DNA from: Desulfosporosinus acidiphilus SJ4
GTDB lineage: Bacteria; Bacillota; Desulfitobacteriia; Desulfitobacteriales; Desulfitobacteriaceae
Assembly: GCF_000255115.2 (NCBI RefSeq)
Contig: NC_018068.1
Span: 868,001-932,000, forward strand
Length of the DNA stretch: 64,000 nt
Direction: 5' to 3'
This document shows positions 8,717-16,745 of the stretch, one piece after another. Under the pieces are notes generated by a model. It was given only the letters and a program-made list of their open reading frames with translations, searched no databases and had not been told where the DNA came from. Each line of letters opens with the position of its first letter. Positions within the stretch are counted from its first letter, which is position 1. The translations under genes and the position numbers were made by a program.

Positions 8717-9922
8717 ATGCCAATCTGGAAACGAAACTTAATTATTTGCTGGTTCGGATCTTTTGCTACCATGGCGGGAATGAATCTCGTAATTCCCTTT
8801 CTTCCCATTTATATTCAACAACTGGGTGTTCACAATATTGCCAGAGTCGAACAGTGGTCTGGGGTTGCCTTCGGTGCCACAGCGCTCTCTGCCGCTATCG
8901 TTTCTCCGCTTTGGGGAAAGCTTGCCGACATACATGGCAGGAAGCTTATGCTGCTCAGAGCTAGCCTAGGAATGGCAATCATAATGATTTTAATAGGATT
9001 CGTCCATAATGTTTATGAACTGGTCGGTCTTCGTCTTTTGATGGGTGCTATATCCGGCTACGTACCGGCAGCGATTACACTGGTTTCTTCTCAAACTCCA
9101 AGAGAACACGCGGGTTGGGCTTTAGGGACTCTTACTTCCGGTTCAGTAGGAGGCTCCTTGATCGGCCCTCTTGTTGGCGGTACTTTGTCCGAAATTATCG
9201 GTTTGCGTCATGTTTTTTACATCACCGGGGGATTTCTGCTTTTGGCGTTTCTCATTGCCTGGGTATTTGTTCGCGAAGATTTTATTCCAAACAATTCGGC
9301 TCGATTGTCCGGCCGGGAAGTGTGGAAGATCATCGACAAACCGAAAATACTCATAGCTATGTTTATAACTTCCTTTATGCTTCAATTAGCAAGCATGTCT
9401 ATCGAGCCCATTGTTACCATTTATGTAAAATTATTAATGAACAATGCAAGCCATATAGCAATTATTTCCGGTGCAGTTGTTTCAGCAGTGGGTTTAGCTA
9501 ATGTATTGATCGCCCCTTTTCTCGGCAAATTATCCGATAGGATAGGGCCTTATTCCGTATTATTTGTTTGTCTTCTTGCGGCAGCCATAATTTTGATTCC
9601 CCAGGCCTATGTCCGGAACGCCTGGCAGCTGATAATTTTGCGCTTTATGATGGGTATTGCTACCGCTGGTTTTTTGCCGGCTATTAATTCACTTCTTAAA
9701 AGCAACATCCCGGAAACGATTTCAGGAAGAATATTCGGATATAATAATGCAGCTCAAAATTTAGGCAACGTCGCTGGCCCGGTAATTGGAGGTCAGATGG
9801 CCGCCTATTGGGGTTTCCATTATGTCTTCTTTTCCACGAGTATATTGCTTTTCATAAATGCTCTTTGGGTTTACTATACAAGCAAAGGTAGTTTTCAAAT
9901 ATCTGGTTCAAGGTGTGCCTGA
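8717..9922 (+). CDS. MFS multidrug exporter (12-TM, MdtG/DHA1 type)
   Basis: Drug:proton antiporter of 401 residues in the cytoplasmic membrane. It starts MPIWKRNLIICWFGSF and has about 12 hydrophobic segments. Motif A between TM2 and TM3 reads GKLADIHGRKLMLL, and a related loop (GKLSDRIGPYSVLF) sits in the second half. The TM5 antiporter-type motif is seen as GSVGGSLIGPLVGG. ATG 8717 has GAAAGGA upstream. Its 3' end overlaps the convergent hxlR gene by 28 bases. The substrate is not predictable from the sequence; the drug exporter assignment rests on family type. Confidence 0.9.
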   Translation: MPIWKRNLIICWFGSFATMAGMNLVIPFLPIYIQQLGVHNIARVEQWSGVAFGATALSAAIVSPLWGKLADIHGRKLMLLRASLGMAIIMILIGFVHNVYELVGLRLLMGAISGYVPAAITLVSSQTPREHAGWALGTLTSGSVGGSLIGPLVGGTLSEIIGLRHVFYITGGFLLLAFLIAWVFVREDFIPNNSARLSGREVWKIIDKPKILIAMFITSFMLQLASMSIEPIVTIYVKLLMNNASHIAIISGAVVSAVGLANVLIAPFLGKLSDRIGPYSVLFVCLLAAAIILIPQAYVRNAWQLIILRFMMGIATAGFLPAINSLLKSNIPETISGRIFGYNNAAQNLGNVAGPVIGGQMAAYWGFHYVFFSTSILLFINALWVYYTSKGSFQISGSRCA

Positions 9923-10248
9923 AAATGGCTTTGTATATATTTTTTACCCCATACTTCCAATTTCTCTAGGACTTCATTAAATTCAATACCAATGTCACTT
10001 AGTGAGTATTCTACTTTTGGGGGAACTTGGTGATAGACCTTGCGAAGGATAAGCCCATTTTCCTCCAGTGCCCGCAACTGCCTTGTCAACGTTGCTTGTG
10101 TTAAATCCGGCATTAAACGCTGTAACTCATTGAATCTCAGAGTTTTTTCACTTATATAATGTAAAATTAAGAGACTCCATTTCCCGGATAATACTTTTTG
10201 TGCTGTTACATAGGGACATCGCCCTACTAATTTTTCATTCTCTTTCAT
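9895..10248 (-). CDS. HxlR family winged-helix transcriptional regulator
   Basis: Regulator of about 117 residues. It shows the HxlR pattern: CPYVTAQKVLSGKWSLLIL, then LRFNELQRLMP, the recognition region LTQATLTRQLRALEENGLI, and the wing (KVEYSLSDIG). I chose ATG 10248 because CAGGAGGGCC lies just upstream; the frame extends 9 codons further without a ribosome site. It is divergent from the PPOX flavoprotein gene, a pairing common in Firmicutes, and convergent with the MFS exporter. It probably regulates the PPOX gene and itself from the 124-bp shared promoter gap. HxlR members often sense electrophiles or redox stress through Cys; a single Cys sits near the N-terminus. Confidence 0.9.
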   Translation of the reverse strand: MKENEKLVGRCPYVTAQKVLSGKWSLLILHYISEKTLRFNELQRLMPDLTQATLTRQLRALEENGLILRKVYHQVPPKVEYSLSDIGIEFNEVLEKLEVWGKKYIQSHFQAHLEPDI

Positions 10249-10372
10249 ATGGCCCTCCTGTAGTAATAGTATCAATAATGAAATATACTATCATAAAAGA
10301 TCGTACTTGTATAAATTATTCTACCGTCATAAAATGCATTATAGAGGTATGGCTTGAAAGGAGTAAAGATCA

Positions 10373-10762
10373 ATGGAAACAGTATTCGAGTTTTTTAAAA
10401 ACAACCAGGTTTTCTTTATTGCAACAATGGATGGTGATCAGCCGAGAAACCGCCCCTTTGGAGCGGTAGCAAAATTTGAGGGCAAGCTGTATATATGCAC
10501 AAACAATACAAAGAACGTATTTAAACAAATTGAAAAGAACACTAAAATCGAAATTGCTGCCTTAAACAAAGATGGCGGCTGGTTTCGCTTAGAAGCAAAG
10601 GCGATCGTTGATAAAAGACCGGAAGCAAAACAAGCTATGCTTGACCAGAATCCTTCACTTACAAAAATGTACAAAGTTGATGATGGAGTTTTTGAGGTGC
10701 TGTATTTTGAAGATGCAACGGCAACATTTATGACAACTGAGCCCAAAACCATTAAATTCTAA
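10373..10762 (+). CDS. Pyridoxamine 5'-phosphate oxidase (PPOX) fold flavoprotein
   Basis: Small split-barrel FMN/F420-type protein of 129 residues. Family features are the start METVFEFFKNNQVFFIAT, the strand GDQPRNRPFGAV with conserved Arg/Pro, KLYICTNNTKNVFKQI, and the closing GVFEVLYFED. Such proteins bind FMN and act as small reductases or stress proteins; a specific substrate cannot be assigned. GAAAGGAG lies 9 bases before ATG 10373. Divergent from hxlR, which suggests HxlR-controlled expression. Confidence 0.88.
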   Translation: METVFEFFKNNQVFFIATMDGDQPRNRPFGAVAKFEGKLYICTNNTKNVFKQIEKNTKIEIAALNKDGGWFRLEAKAIVDKRPEAKQAMLDQNPSLTKMYKVDDGVFEVLYFEDATATFMTTEPKTIKF

Positions 10763-10914
10763 ACTTAAAGGGATGTAATAGTGTTCCTGCTGTATGCAGG
10801 GGGACAAAAAGGTTCTTTGTTTATCCGATGTACTTTACATTTATCGTATATTAGACCTTTCACTATCCCTTTTACCATTACAATACCGTTATACTTTAAT
10901 ATTTAATAATGGAG

Positions 10915-10947
10915 TACGCTGCATTAAACTTTTTTTAATGCAGCGTA
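10915..10947. repeat. Perfect inverted repeat, 14-bp arms
   Basis: TACGCTGCATTAAA at 10915-10928 pairs with TTTAATGCAGCGTA at 10934-10947 around CTTTT. It lies 150 bases after the PPOX gene and has only a weak T tract after it, so it could be a terminator or an operator. Confidence 0.7.
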
Positions 10948-11180
10948 TGCTTTTCTCTAAAATAAAGTATTAATATAAGTCGTATACTAATCAAACAAAA
11001 CTTTTTCTTCCACTAGTTACATAATGTGACAAATTAGAACAGTATATCTATGTTATACTACACATAAAGAGTTTTAGAACAAAAATGTTTATTTTTTGCT
11101 AATTTAATACAAATTAGGAAGTTTAGAAACATGTATTATAATTTGGGCGCTTTATACATGTGGAACAAGTAGCGCAACCG

Positions 11181-11210
11181 GCCTGGTTTTATGAATAAAC
11201 CAGGCTTTTC
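11181..11210 (+). terminator. Terminator-like hairpin upstream of kinase gene
   Basis: GCCTGGTTTTAT / ATAAACCAGGC with a GA loop, followed by TTTTC. It precedes the histidine kinase by about 60 bases, so it could also act as a leader attenuator. Confidence 0.6.
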
Positions 11211-11272
11211 ACTTGGGAAGATTATCTTCGTCCAGCCATAAGAAGAATCCTATAATATTGAGGGAGAAAAAG

Positions 11273-12509
11273 ATGAAAGAAAGAAAATTTATAGTCCTAG
11301 GACTCCTAATTGGACTTATTCTTTTTTGCTTTGACAGATGGCTTGATTCTCATAATCATTCACTAAGAATTTCCTGGATACTCGTTATTTTGGGGGGGGG
11401 TAACGGGTAGTCTCTTAATAAAGATCAATAATGAGCAAAGAAAAAAAAGTGAAGCAATCAAAGAGGATCATCAACGGATGCTCGATTTGTTGAACAGTCT
11501 GCCGGGTATAGTCATTGTAGTGGAAGAAAATTATAAGGTTCGTTTCGCAAATCGCAATTATAACAGAGAATTTGGTGAGGATCACGTTGAGTTCTGTTAC
11601 AATATGTTTGGAAGGACAACCCCTTGTGAGAACTGTAAGATAAATGAAGTGTTTGTTGAAGGACGGCCTATGGAAAATGAGGATACTTTCTATAACGGAG
11701 AAATTTACGAAGCCAAATATCAGCCATTTAGAGATATTGATGGAACAAGACTTGTCATAAAAACCCTTTACAATATTACAGAGCGAAAAAAGGGAGAGCA
11801 AGAACTGTCTCGCCTGCATCGAGAAATGGCACATCTAGAACGTCTGAATTTAGTGGCCCAAATGGCCGCAGGGATAACCCATGAAATTAGGAATCCGATT
11901 TCGGTGGTACGGGGATATCTCCAGTTTCTTGGGTCTAAACCGGAGTTTCAATTACAAGGTCAGATATTTGAGCTAATGATTAATGAACTTGATCGAGCCA
12001 ATTCGATTATCTCGGATTACTTGGCAATATCAAGAAATTCCACGAAAGGGCTCCAATACTTTAATATCAACAAAATTTTAAGACATCTATATCCATTGCT
12101 TGAGGCAGACTCAGGTTCTCAGGATAAACAAATAGAATTTAATACCAGAGAAACCCCTAATACTATGCTCAATCCGGATGAAATCTCACAATTAGTGCTT
12201 AATTTATGTCGTAACAGCTTAGAGGCAATGAAAGCAGGGGGAACGCTAACTATTCAGACATATGTTGAGAACGAATTTGTGATCCTATGTATTGAGGATG
12301 AGGGCGGAGGTATCCCAACAGAACAATTGGACAGAATTGGTACACCTTTTTTTACGACAAAAGAGAACGGAACAGGATTAGGCCTGAGCATCTGTTACGA
12401 TATCGCTTTTCGTCATAATGCTTCTATTGACTTTAAGAGCAGTCCCAGGGGAACAACTTTTTTTGTTCGTTTTCCGCTAGTCAAAGAAGTAACAAGTTTA
12501 TCGCACTGA
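11273..12509 (+). CDS. PAS sensor histidine kinase, split by a G9 tract
   Basis: Sensor kinase, probably membrane-bound. The first frame (ATG 11273, after GGGAGAAAAAG) encodes MKERKFIVLGLLIGLILF and a second hydrophobic segment, then stops at 11410. The main frame is open through 12509 and in it the sequence before Met 11478 reads GGVTGSLLIKINNEQRKKSE. Removing one G from the run at 11392-11400 fuses them into one kinase of about 411 residues. It has two TM helices, a PAS domain (NSLPGIVIVVEENYKVRFAN; Cys cluster CYNMFGRTTPCENC), a HisKA box (MAAGITHEIRNPISVVRG) and HATPase_c N, G1 and G2 boxes (LCRNSLEAM, EDEGGG, GTGLGLSICYD). It is closely paralogous to the C-terminal half of the next kinase. 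A downstream-start 343-residue soluble form is possible. Confidence 0.83.
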
Positions 12510-12602
12510 TAATCATTAATCTGCCAACTAAGCAGATTGATTTTCCCATCGTGACTTACCACGATTAACGATTGCAAACCTGCAGTTTTAGGAAAATTGC
12601 TT

Positions 12603-12642
12603 AAGAACGAGTGAAGGTATAAACCGACGATCGTTCTTTTTT
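12603..12642 (+). terminator. Intrinsic terminator after first kinase
   Basis: AAGAACGA / TCGTTCTT arms with a 20-base loop and a T run at the end, about 95 bases after the kinase stop. Confidence 0.75.
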
Positions 12643-12768
12643 CGTACTGGCCACGGACTACCGAGGGGTTCTTAGGCAGTTTTTTTGCGAAGCTTCTCTT
12701 AAATCGACATATTTCGCTGTATATCTAGAATATAGTATTGATAGTGACATGATTAATCAAAAATTAAC

Positions 12769-14925
12769 ATGAAAATGTTGAATATGATTTATTGCTTATT
12801 CTATGGGTTTCTGAAAGTGGGGTTGCCGGTGATAGCGTTAGTTTATTTGTATCTGACTTGCAGTAGTGTCTATTTATTTTTGGGAATATCATTATTCTTT
12901 AAAGATCGCAAAAATATAATTAATAAAATATTTTTAGCGATAAGTTTGAACTTAGCATTCTGGGCCTTTTGTTATGCCTTGATGACTTCCTCAAGCACTA
13001 AGGAGGCTGCCTATTTTTTTAATAGGTTATCTTCTCTTTCTTGGTCTACATTGTTTAGCATGGTGTTGTATTTATTTATTTATCTGACCAAACGAGAGGC
13101 CTATTTAAAGAAACCTTGGAATCATTTGCCGCTTGTTGTCCCCTCTTTGATTGCCATTTATCTCTACTTTCTTCATACTACTTCAGCTAACGAAATTGTG
13201 CGGGCTTCCTATGGATGGACTTTTTTAATTCCTAAGAGAAATGGAGTGCTTTGGGATTATTATTATGGTATTTACAGTGTAGTATTCGCCCTTGTCAGTA
13301 TTTGGCTAATTCTGGATTGGGGTAAAAAGTCGAAATTGGTGAGAGAAAAGAAACAGTCTAAATTAGTTGCTTATTCTCTTCTAGCATCCTTAATTCTAGG
13401 TTCAATAACGAATATTATATTACCGCTCTTAAAAAAGACATACCTTCCGCAACTTGCAGTAGTTTCTATCCTCTTTGTTTGCCTGGTAATTAGGTACTCA
13501 ATGATTAAATTAAAACTGATGAGTTTCACCTCAGAACGTGTTGTCTTGGACGTTTTGAAAATTATGAATGAGGGGTTAATAATTACTGATCCGGAGGGGA
13601 AAATAACGAGTATAAATAAGGGAGCACTTCAACTATTAGGATATGAGGAAAGTAATCTTAGGGGTAAGCTCGCAGAGCAATTTTTCCAAAGCGATTTGAT
13701 GTTGTCTAAAACCGGTATTTCGAGTCGCAGCGAAAATGAAATAATAACTCAGAATGGAACATTGATACCAGTTTTAAGTTCTTTTTCAGTTTTGTTGGAT
13801 GACTTTGGTGATGAATTAGGACGTGTCATATTATTTCAGAACATCTCGGAAATAAAACAAATCCAAAATGAACTAAGAAATGCTCATGAGATGATGATGG
13901 GGGAATATACACGTCTGCATGATGTTATTGATAGTCTTCCTGGGCTGGTGTCCGTTATCTCGGAAAGTTATGTGGTTCGATTTGCAAATCAAAATCATAA
14001 TTCTGTCTTTGGAGAGAGTGAAGGAAAAACTTGTTATGAAGTGGTCGCCCAAAATAAACCATGTGACAATTGCTCAATAAACTATGTCTTCGAAAACGAC
14101 CTTCCTATTAGGGGAGAAAAACTCTTTTACAACAACCGGATTTACGAAGTAACTCTTCAGCCATTTTATGATATTGACGGTTCTAAGCTTGTAATTAGAA
14201 ATTTATGCGATATAACAGAACGCAAAGAAGCTGAGCAGGAACTATCTCGATTGCAAACAGAGATGGCACGCCTTGAGCGCCTGAATTTAGTGGGACAGAT
14301 GGCTGCCGGTATTGCTCATGAAATCAGGAATCCTATGACAACGGTTCGAGGATATCTCCAGTTACTGGGAAGTAAATCAGAGTATCAGTCTCAGGAGAGC
14401 ACGTTCCAACTGATGATCGATGAGCTCGATCGGGCCAATATAATTATTTCGGATTTTTTGTCACTTGCAAGAAATTCAACGAAAGAGCGCCGTTATCAAA
14501 ATATTAATGAATTATTAAAACATTTATTTCCTTTACTGGAGGCGGATTCTTTTTCTCAGAACAAACAAATTGTGTTTGTGGCGGGAGAAATTCCGGATAT
14601 ACTGATAAGCCAAGAAGAGATTTCGCAATTAGTGTTAAATTTGTGTCGCAATGGTTTAGAGGCCATGGAAGAAGGGGGAACTGTTACGATCCGAACGTAT
14701 CTTGAGGATGATCACGTGGTACTCTCTGTTAAGGATGAAGGTAAGGGTATCGAAGCAGGGGATTTGGATAAAATCGGAACACCGTTTTTTACGACGAAAG
14801 AGAAAGGAACAGGTCTTGGTTTAAGTACTTGTTACAATATTGCGGCCCATCATAATGCTCGTTTAGAATTCATAAGCAATCCTAACGGTACAACGTTTCT
14901 TGTGCGTTTTATCACAAAGAAATAA
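12769..14925 (+). CDS. Membrane sensor histidine kinase with 7-TM input region and two PAS domains
   Basis: Sensor kinase of 718 residues. The N-terminal third (about 1-240) holds about seven hydrophobic segments of the 7TM histidine-kinase input type. A first PAS (about 262-355, EGLIITDPEGKITSINKGA) and a second PAS (about 382-470, DSLPGLVSVISESYVVRFAN) follow. The second PAS carries the cluster CYEVVAQNKPCDNC, also found in the preceding kinase. Then come HisKA with MAAGIAHEIRNPMTTVRG (phospho-acceptor His) and HATPase_c with LCRNGLEAME, KDEGKGI and GTGLGLSTCYN. ATG 12769 has no clear Shine-Dalgarno; ATG 12775 or 12784 are alternatives. No response regulator gene is adjacent. KinA-like sporulation phosphorelay input is possible but unproven. 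Confidence 0.9.
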   Translation: MKMLNMIYCLFYGFLKVGLPVIALVYLYLTCSSVYLFLGISLFFKDRKNIINKIFLAISLNLAFWAFCYALMTSSSTKEAAYFFNRLSSLSWSTLFSMVLYLFIYLTKREAYLKKPWNHLPLVVPSLIAIYLYFLHTTSANEIVRASYGWTFLIPKRNGVLWDYYYGIYSVVFALVSIWLILDWGKKSKLVREKKQSKLVAYSLLASLILGSITNIILPLLKKTYLPQLAVVSILFVCLVIRYSMIKLKLMSFTSERVVLDVLKIMNEGLIITDPEGKITSINKGALQLLGYEESNLRGKLAEQFFQSDLMLSKTGISSRSENEIITQNGTLIPVLSSFSVLLDDFGDELGRVILFQNISEIKQIQNELRNAHEMMMGEYTRLHDVIDSLPGLVSVISESYVVRFANQNHNSVFGESEGKTCYEVVAQNKPCDNCSINYVFENDLPIRGEKLFYNNRIYEVTLQPFYDIDGSKLVIRNLCDITERKEAEQELSRLQTEMARLERLNLVGQMAAGIAHEIRNPMTTVRGYLQLLGSKSEYQSQESTFQLMIDELDRANIIISDFLSLARNSTKERRYQNINELLKHLFPLLEADSFSQNKQIVFVAGEIPDILISQEEISQLVLNLCRNGLEAMEEGGTVTIRTYLEDDHVVLSVKDEGKGIEAGDLDKIGTPFFTTKEKGTGLGLSTCYNIAAHHNARLEFISNPNGTTFLVRFITKK

Positions 14926-15120
14926 TAATAGAAAATTACTATATATTTGCTGCCAAAATTATTGGTAAAGTTTTTAAGCCAATTAACACAAGATGTACCT
15001 ATTCTTTTTCCGATATGAAGCGAGGGTATTATTAGCCGATCCAAGTAGATGATTCCTTGGTTAGCATTACAAAAATGTAGAAAAATTGAGCATGATCTGC
15101 TCAGACTTGCGATAATTTTA

Positions 15121-15148
15121 TTGACATATGTCCATAAGAAAGTATAAT
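15121..15148 (+). promoter_or_regulatory. Sigma-A type promoter for the NifX-like gene
   Basis: TTGACA at 15121-15126 and TATAAT at 15143-15148, spacer 16, both consensus. It lies 47 bases before the TTG start. Confidence 0.85.
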
Positions 15149-15194
15149 AAATCAAAAAGGGGCATATGACCAAAAGCATAAGGGGGAATCCTCA

Positions 15195-15551
15195 TTGAAA
15201 ATTGCGGTAGCAAGTAATAACGGTATGGTCGCTGAGCATTTTGGGCATTGTCATAGTTTTAGCATATTCCAAGTTGAAAATAATCAGATTGTGCAAATAG
15301 ATTCTATTTTAAATCCAGGGCACAAGCCTGGCTTTATACCCGACTTCTTAGATGACTTGGGGGTCAGTGTTATTGTTTCGGGCGATATAAGTGGCGGAGC
15401 CATAGAAATATTCAATGAAAAGGGTATATCTGTAATAACCGGTGCCAAAGGACATGCTAAGATAGCTGCCGAACAGTATTTGCAAGGCTCACTTAAAACT
15501 AATAGTGCTGTATGTCATGAGCATATACACCAAGGTGAATGTGGAAATTGA
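15195..15551 (+). CDS. NifX/NifB-type dinitrogenase iron-molybdenum cofactor-binding domain protein
   Basis: Small cytoplasmic protein of 118 residues with the Nif-type cofactor-binding fold: MKIAVASNNGMVAEHFGHC at the start, DFLDDLGVSVIVSGDISGGA in the middle, and GAKGHAKIAAEQYLQGSL. The C-terminus has an added His/Cys cluster (VCHEHIHQGECGN) that could bind metal. In non-nitrogen-fixing Firmicutes such single-domain proteins are thought to handle Fe-S or metal clusters; the specific partner is unknown. The start is TTG 15195 with AGGGGGAA upstream. No nif or Mrp/ApbC gene is adjacent. Confidence 0.88.
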   Translation: MKIAVASNNGMVAEHFGHCHSFSIFQVENNQIVQIDSILNPGHKPGFIPDFLDDLGVSVIVSGDISGGAIEIFNEKGISVITGAKGHAKIAAEQYLQGSLKTNSAVCHEHIHQGECGN

Positions 15552-15556
15552 AGGAA

Positions 15557-15625
15557 ATGAATAAAGAAGCAGCTAAAGAGGCTGCCGAAGGTTATCCGGC
15601 ACACTATATAACCATTCAGGATTAA
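15557..15625 (+). CDS. Possible 22-residue peptide after NifX-like gene
   Basis: ATG 15557 with GAAGGAA just upstream encodes MNKEAAKEAAEGYPAHYITIQ plus one residue. It sits between the NifX-like gene and its terminator. It is too short for a family call and could be the tail of a decayed gene. Confidence 0.25.
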   Translation: MNKEAAKEAAEGYPAHYITIQD

Positions 15626-15647
15626 ACATTTGTTTTTACGAAAAATA

Positions 15648-15684
15648 GCACTGCTCCATAGTCATGGAGAGGGTGCTTTTTTTA
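15648..15684 (+). terminator. Intrinsic terminator
   Basis: AGCACTGCTCCA / TGGAGAGGGTGCT hairpin with one bulge, followed by TTTTTT, 100 bases after the NifX-like gene. Confidence 0.8.
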
Positions 15685-15693
15685 ATACTATCT

Positions 15694-15858
15694 GAAAGTA
15701 TAACCTTTGGTTAAATACTGCAAGAAGAGTTTATACGTGCGAAGACAGTGTCTTCGTCCTCTGGCATAAGTGCAACTAACCTGCCGCTTTCGCCGGAGGC
15801 TTAGCGCCAGCTAAGTTTTCTTTATGCTCGCTGAAATTATAACTTTTTGTTACATACT
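15694..15858. repeat. Element flanked by 26-bp imperfect direct repeats with internal hairpins
   Basis: GAAAGTATAACCTTTGGTTA (start of copy 15694-15719) recurs in imperfect form at 15833-15858 (22 of 26 bases match). Between them lie a perfect palindrome CGAAGACAGTGTCTTCG (15739-15755) and a weaker CCGC..CGG / CTTAG hairpin. No ORF. It looks like a small non-coding dispersed repeat or MITE-like element; only one copy is in this window. Confidence 0.5.
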
Positions 15859-16060
15859 AGTTCCGCTTATAGCTCTCAGCACAGGTGGACTCTAAGCCTT
15901 GGGTTAATGGTGAAAATGAGGTCAAAATTCAACAAAATGTCTAAAATAAACTTGTAGATAAATGTCATAGCTAATATCTTTATAGTATTGACAAGAGAAT
16001 ATTAGGAGAATATCATGTTTCTTAGGTAAGAGAGTGATAACTTACTATGGAGGGAATAGA

Positions 16061-16657
16061 TTGGAACCTAGACTGATAAGCCGCAGAGAGGGAATTATTC
16101 TAACTTCAATTCAGATCATTCATGAAGCTGGTTTTCAAGGCCTTTCAACTCGTGAAGTTGCCAAAAGAGAAGGAATTTCAGAATCGGCTATCTTTAAACA
16201 TTTTAAAAGCAAGGGTGAACTTATTCTAGCTATTCTTAATCACTTCTCGCAGTACGATCAAGCGGTTTTTACTGCAGTCAAAGCGCGTAAAGTTCATGAG
16301 GTTGAGGCAATTCAAGACTTTGTGGAAACTTTTGTTACATATTATGAGAATTATCCTCCAATTACGGCCATTCTAAATACTTACGATAATTTATTTTCGG
16401 ACAAAGAGTTCAATGAGAAGGTAAAGTCTATCTTTTTCGCCCGTCTTAACTTTTTGCAGGAACTTGTTGATCGAGGAGTTGAAGCAGGGCTTATCTCCGG
16501 AGAAATATCAAGTGAGGCATTAGCAGACACTATCGACGGGATCATCCGTTTAATGAGCCTCAAGTGGAGAATGAATAATTTCAGTTTTTCCTTACGGGAA
16601 GAGACTATGAAGACAGTTAATTCGATCTTGAAAGGGTTCACTTTCCTTAATCATTAA
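16061..16657 (+). CDS. TetR/AcrR family transcriptional regulator
   Basis: Regulator of about 198 residues. The N-terminal HTH is seen in GIILTSIQIIHEAGFQGLST, EVAKREGISESAIFKHF and SKGELI. The C-terminal helical ligand domain ends LKGFTFLNH. I chose TTG 16061 because GGAGGG lies 7 bases before it; an in-frame GTG at 16034 has no ribosome site. It ends 90 bases before cheA and reads in the same direction, so it may regulate or be cotranscribed with the chemosensory operon. The ligand is unknown. Confidence 0.85.
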   Translation: MEPRLISRREGIILTSIQIIHEAGFQGLSTREVAKREGISESAIFKHFKSKGELILAILNHFSQYDQAVFTAVKARKVHEVEAIQDFVETFVTYYENYPPITAILNTYDNLFSDKEFNEKVKSIFFARLNFLQELVDRGVEAGLISGEISSEALADTIDGIIRLMSLKWRMNNFSFSLREETMKTVNSILKGFTFLNH

Positions 16658-16745
16658 AAAGTATAGTTTGAGATTTTGCTCCTCAAAATCGGCAATTAAA
16701 TTTAGTAAATAGCGATTCATCGAAATTACTAAGGAGATGAATTTG

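Larger units (their letters stand above)
10763..11272. other. Non-coding gap with two hairpins
   Basis: No gene seen. It contains a perfect 14-bp-arm inverted repeat (10915-10947) and a terminator-like hairpin (11181-11208), otherwise AT-rich sequence with possible promoter elements before the kinase gene. Confidence 0.6.

Noticed and set aside
12550-12690. Possible c-di-GMP or other riboswitch between the two kinases (ATTGCAAACC)
   Set aside because: Only a partial GCAAACC-like match; the GACGCAAAGCC partner is absent. The sequence is explained by the terminator at 12603-12642.
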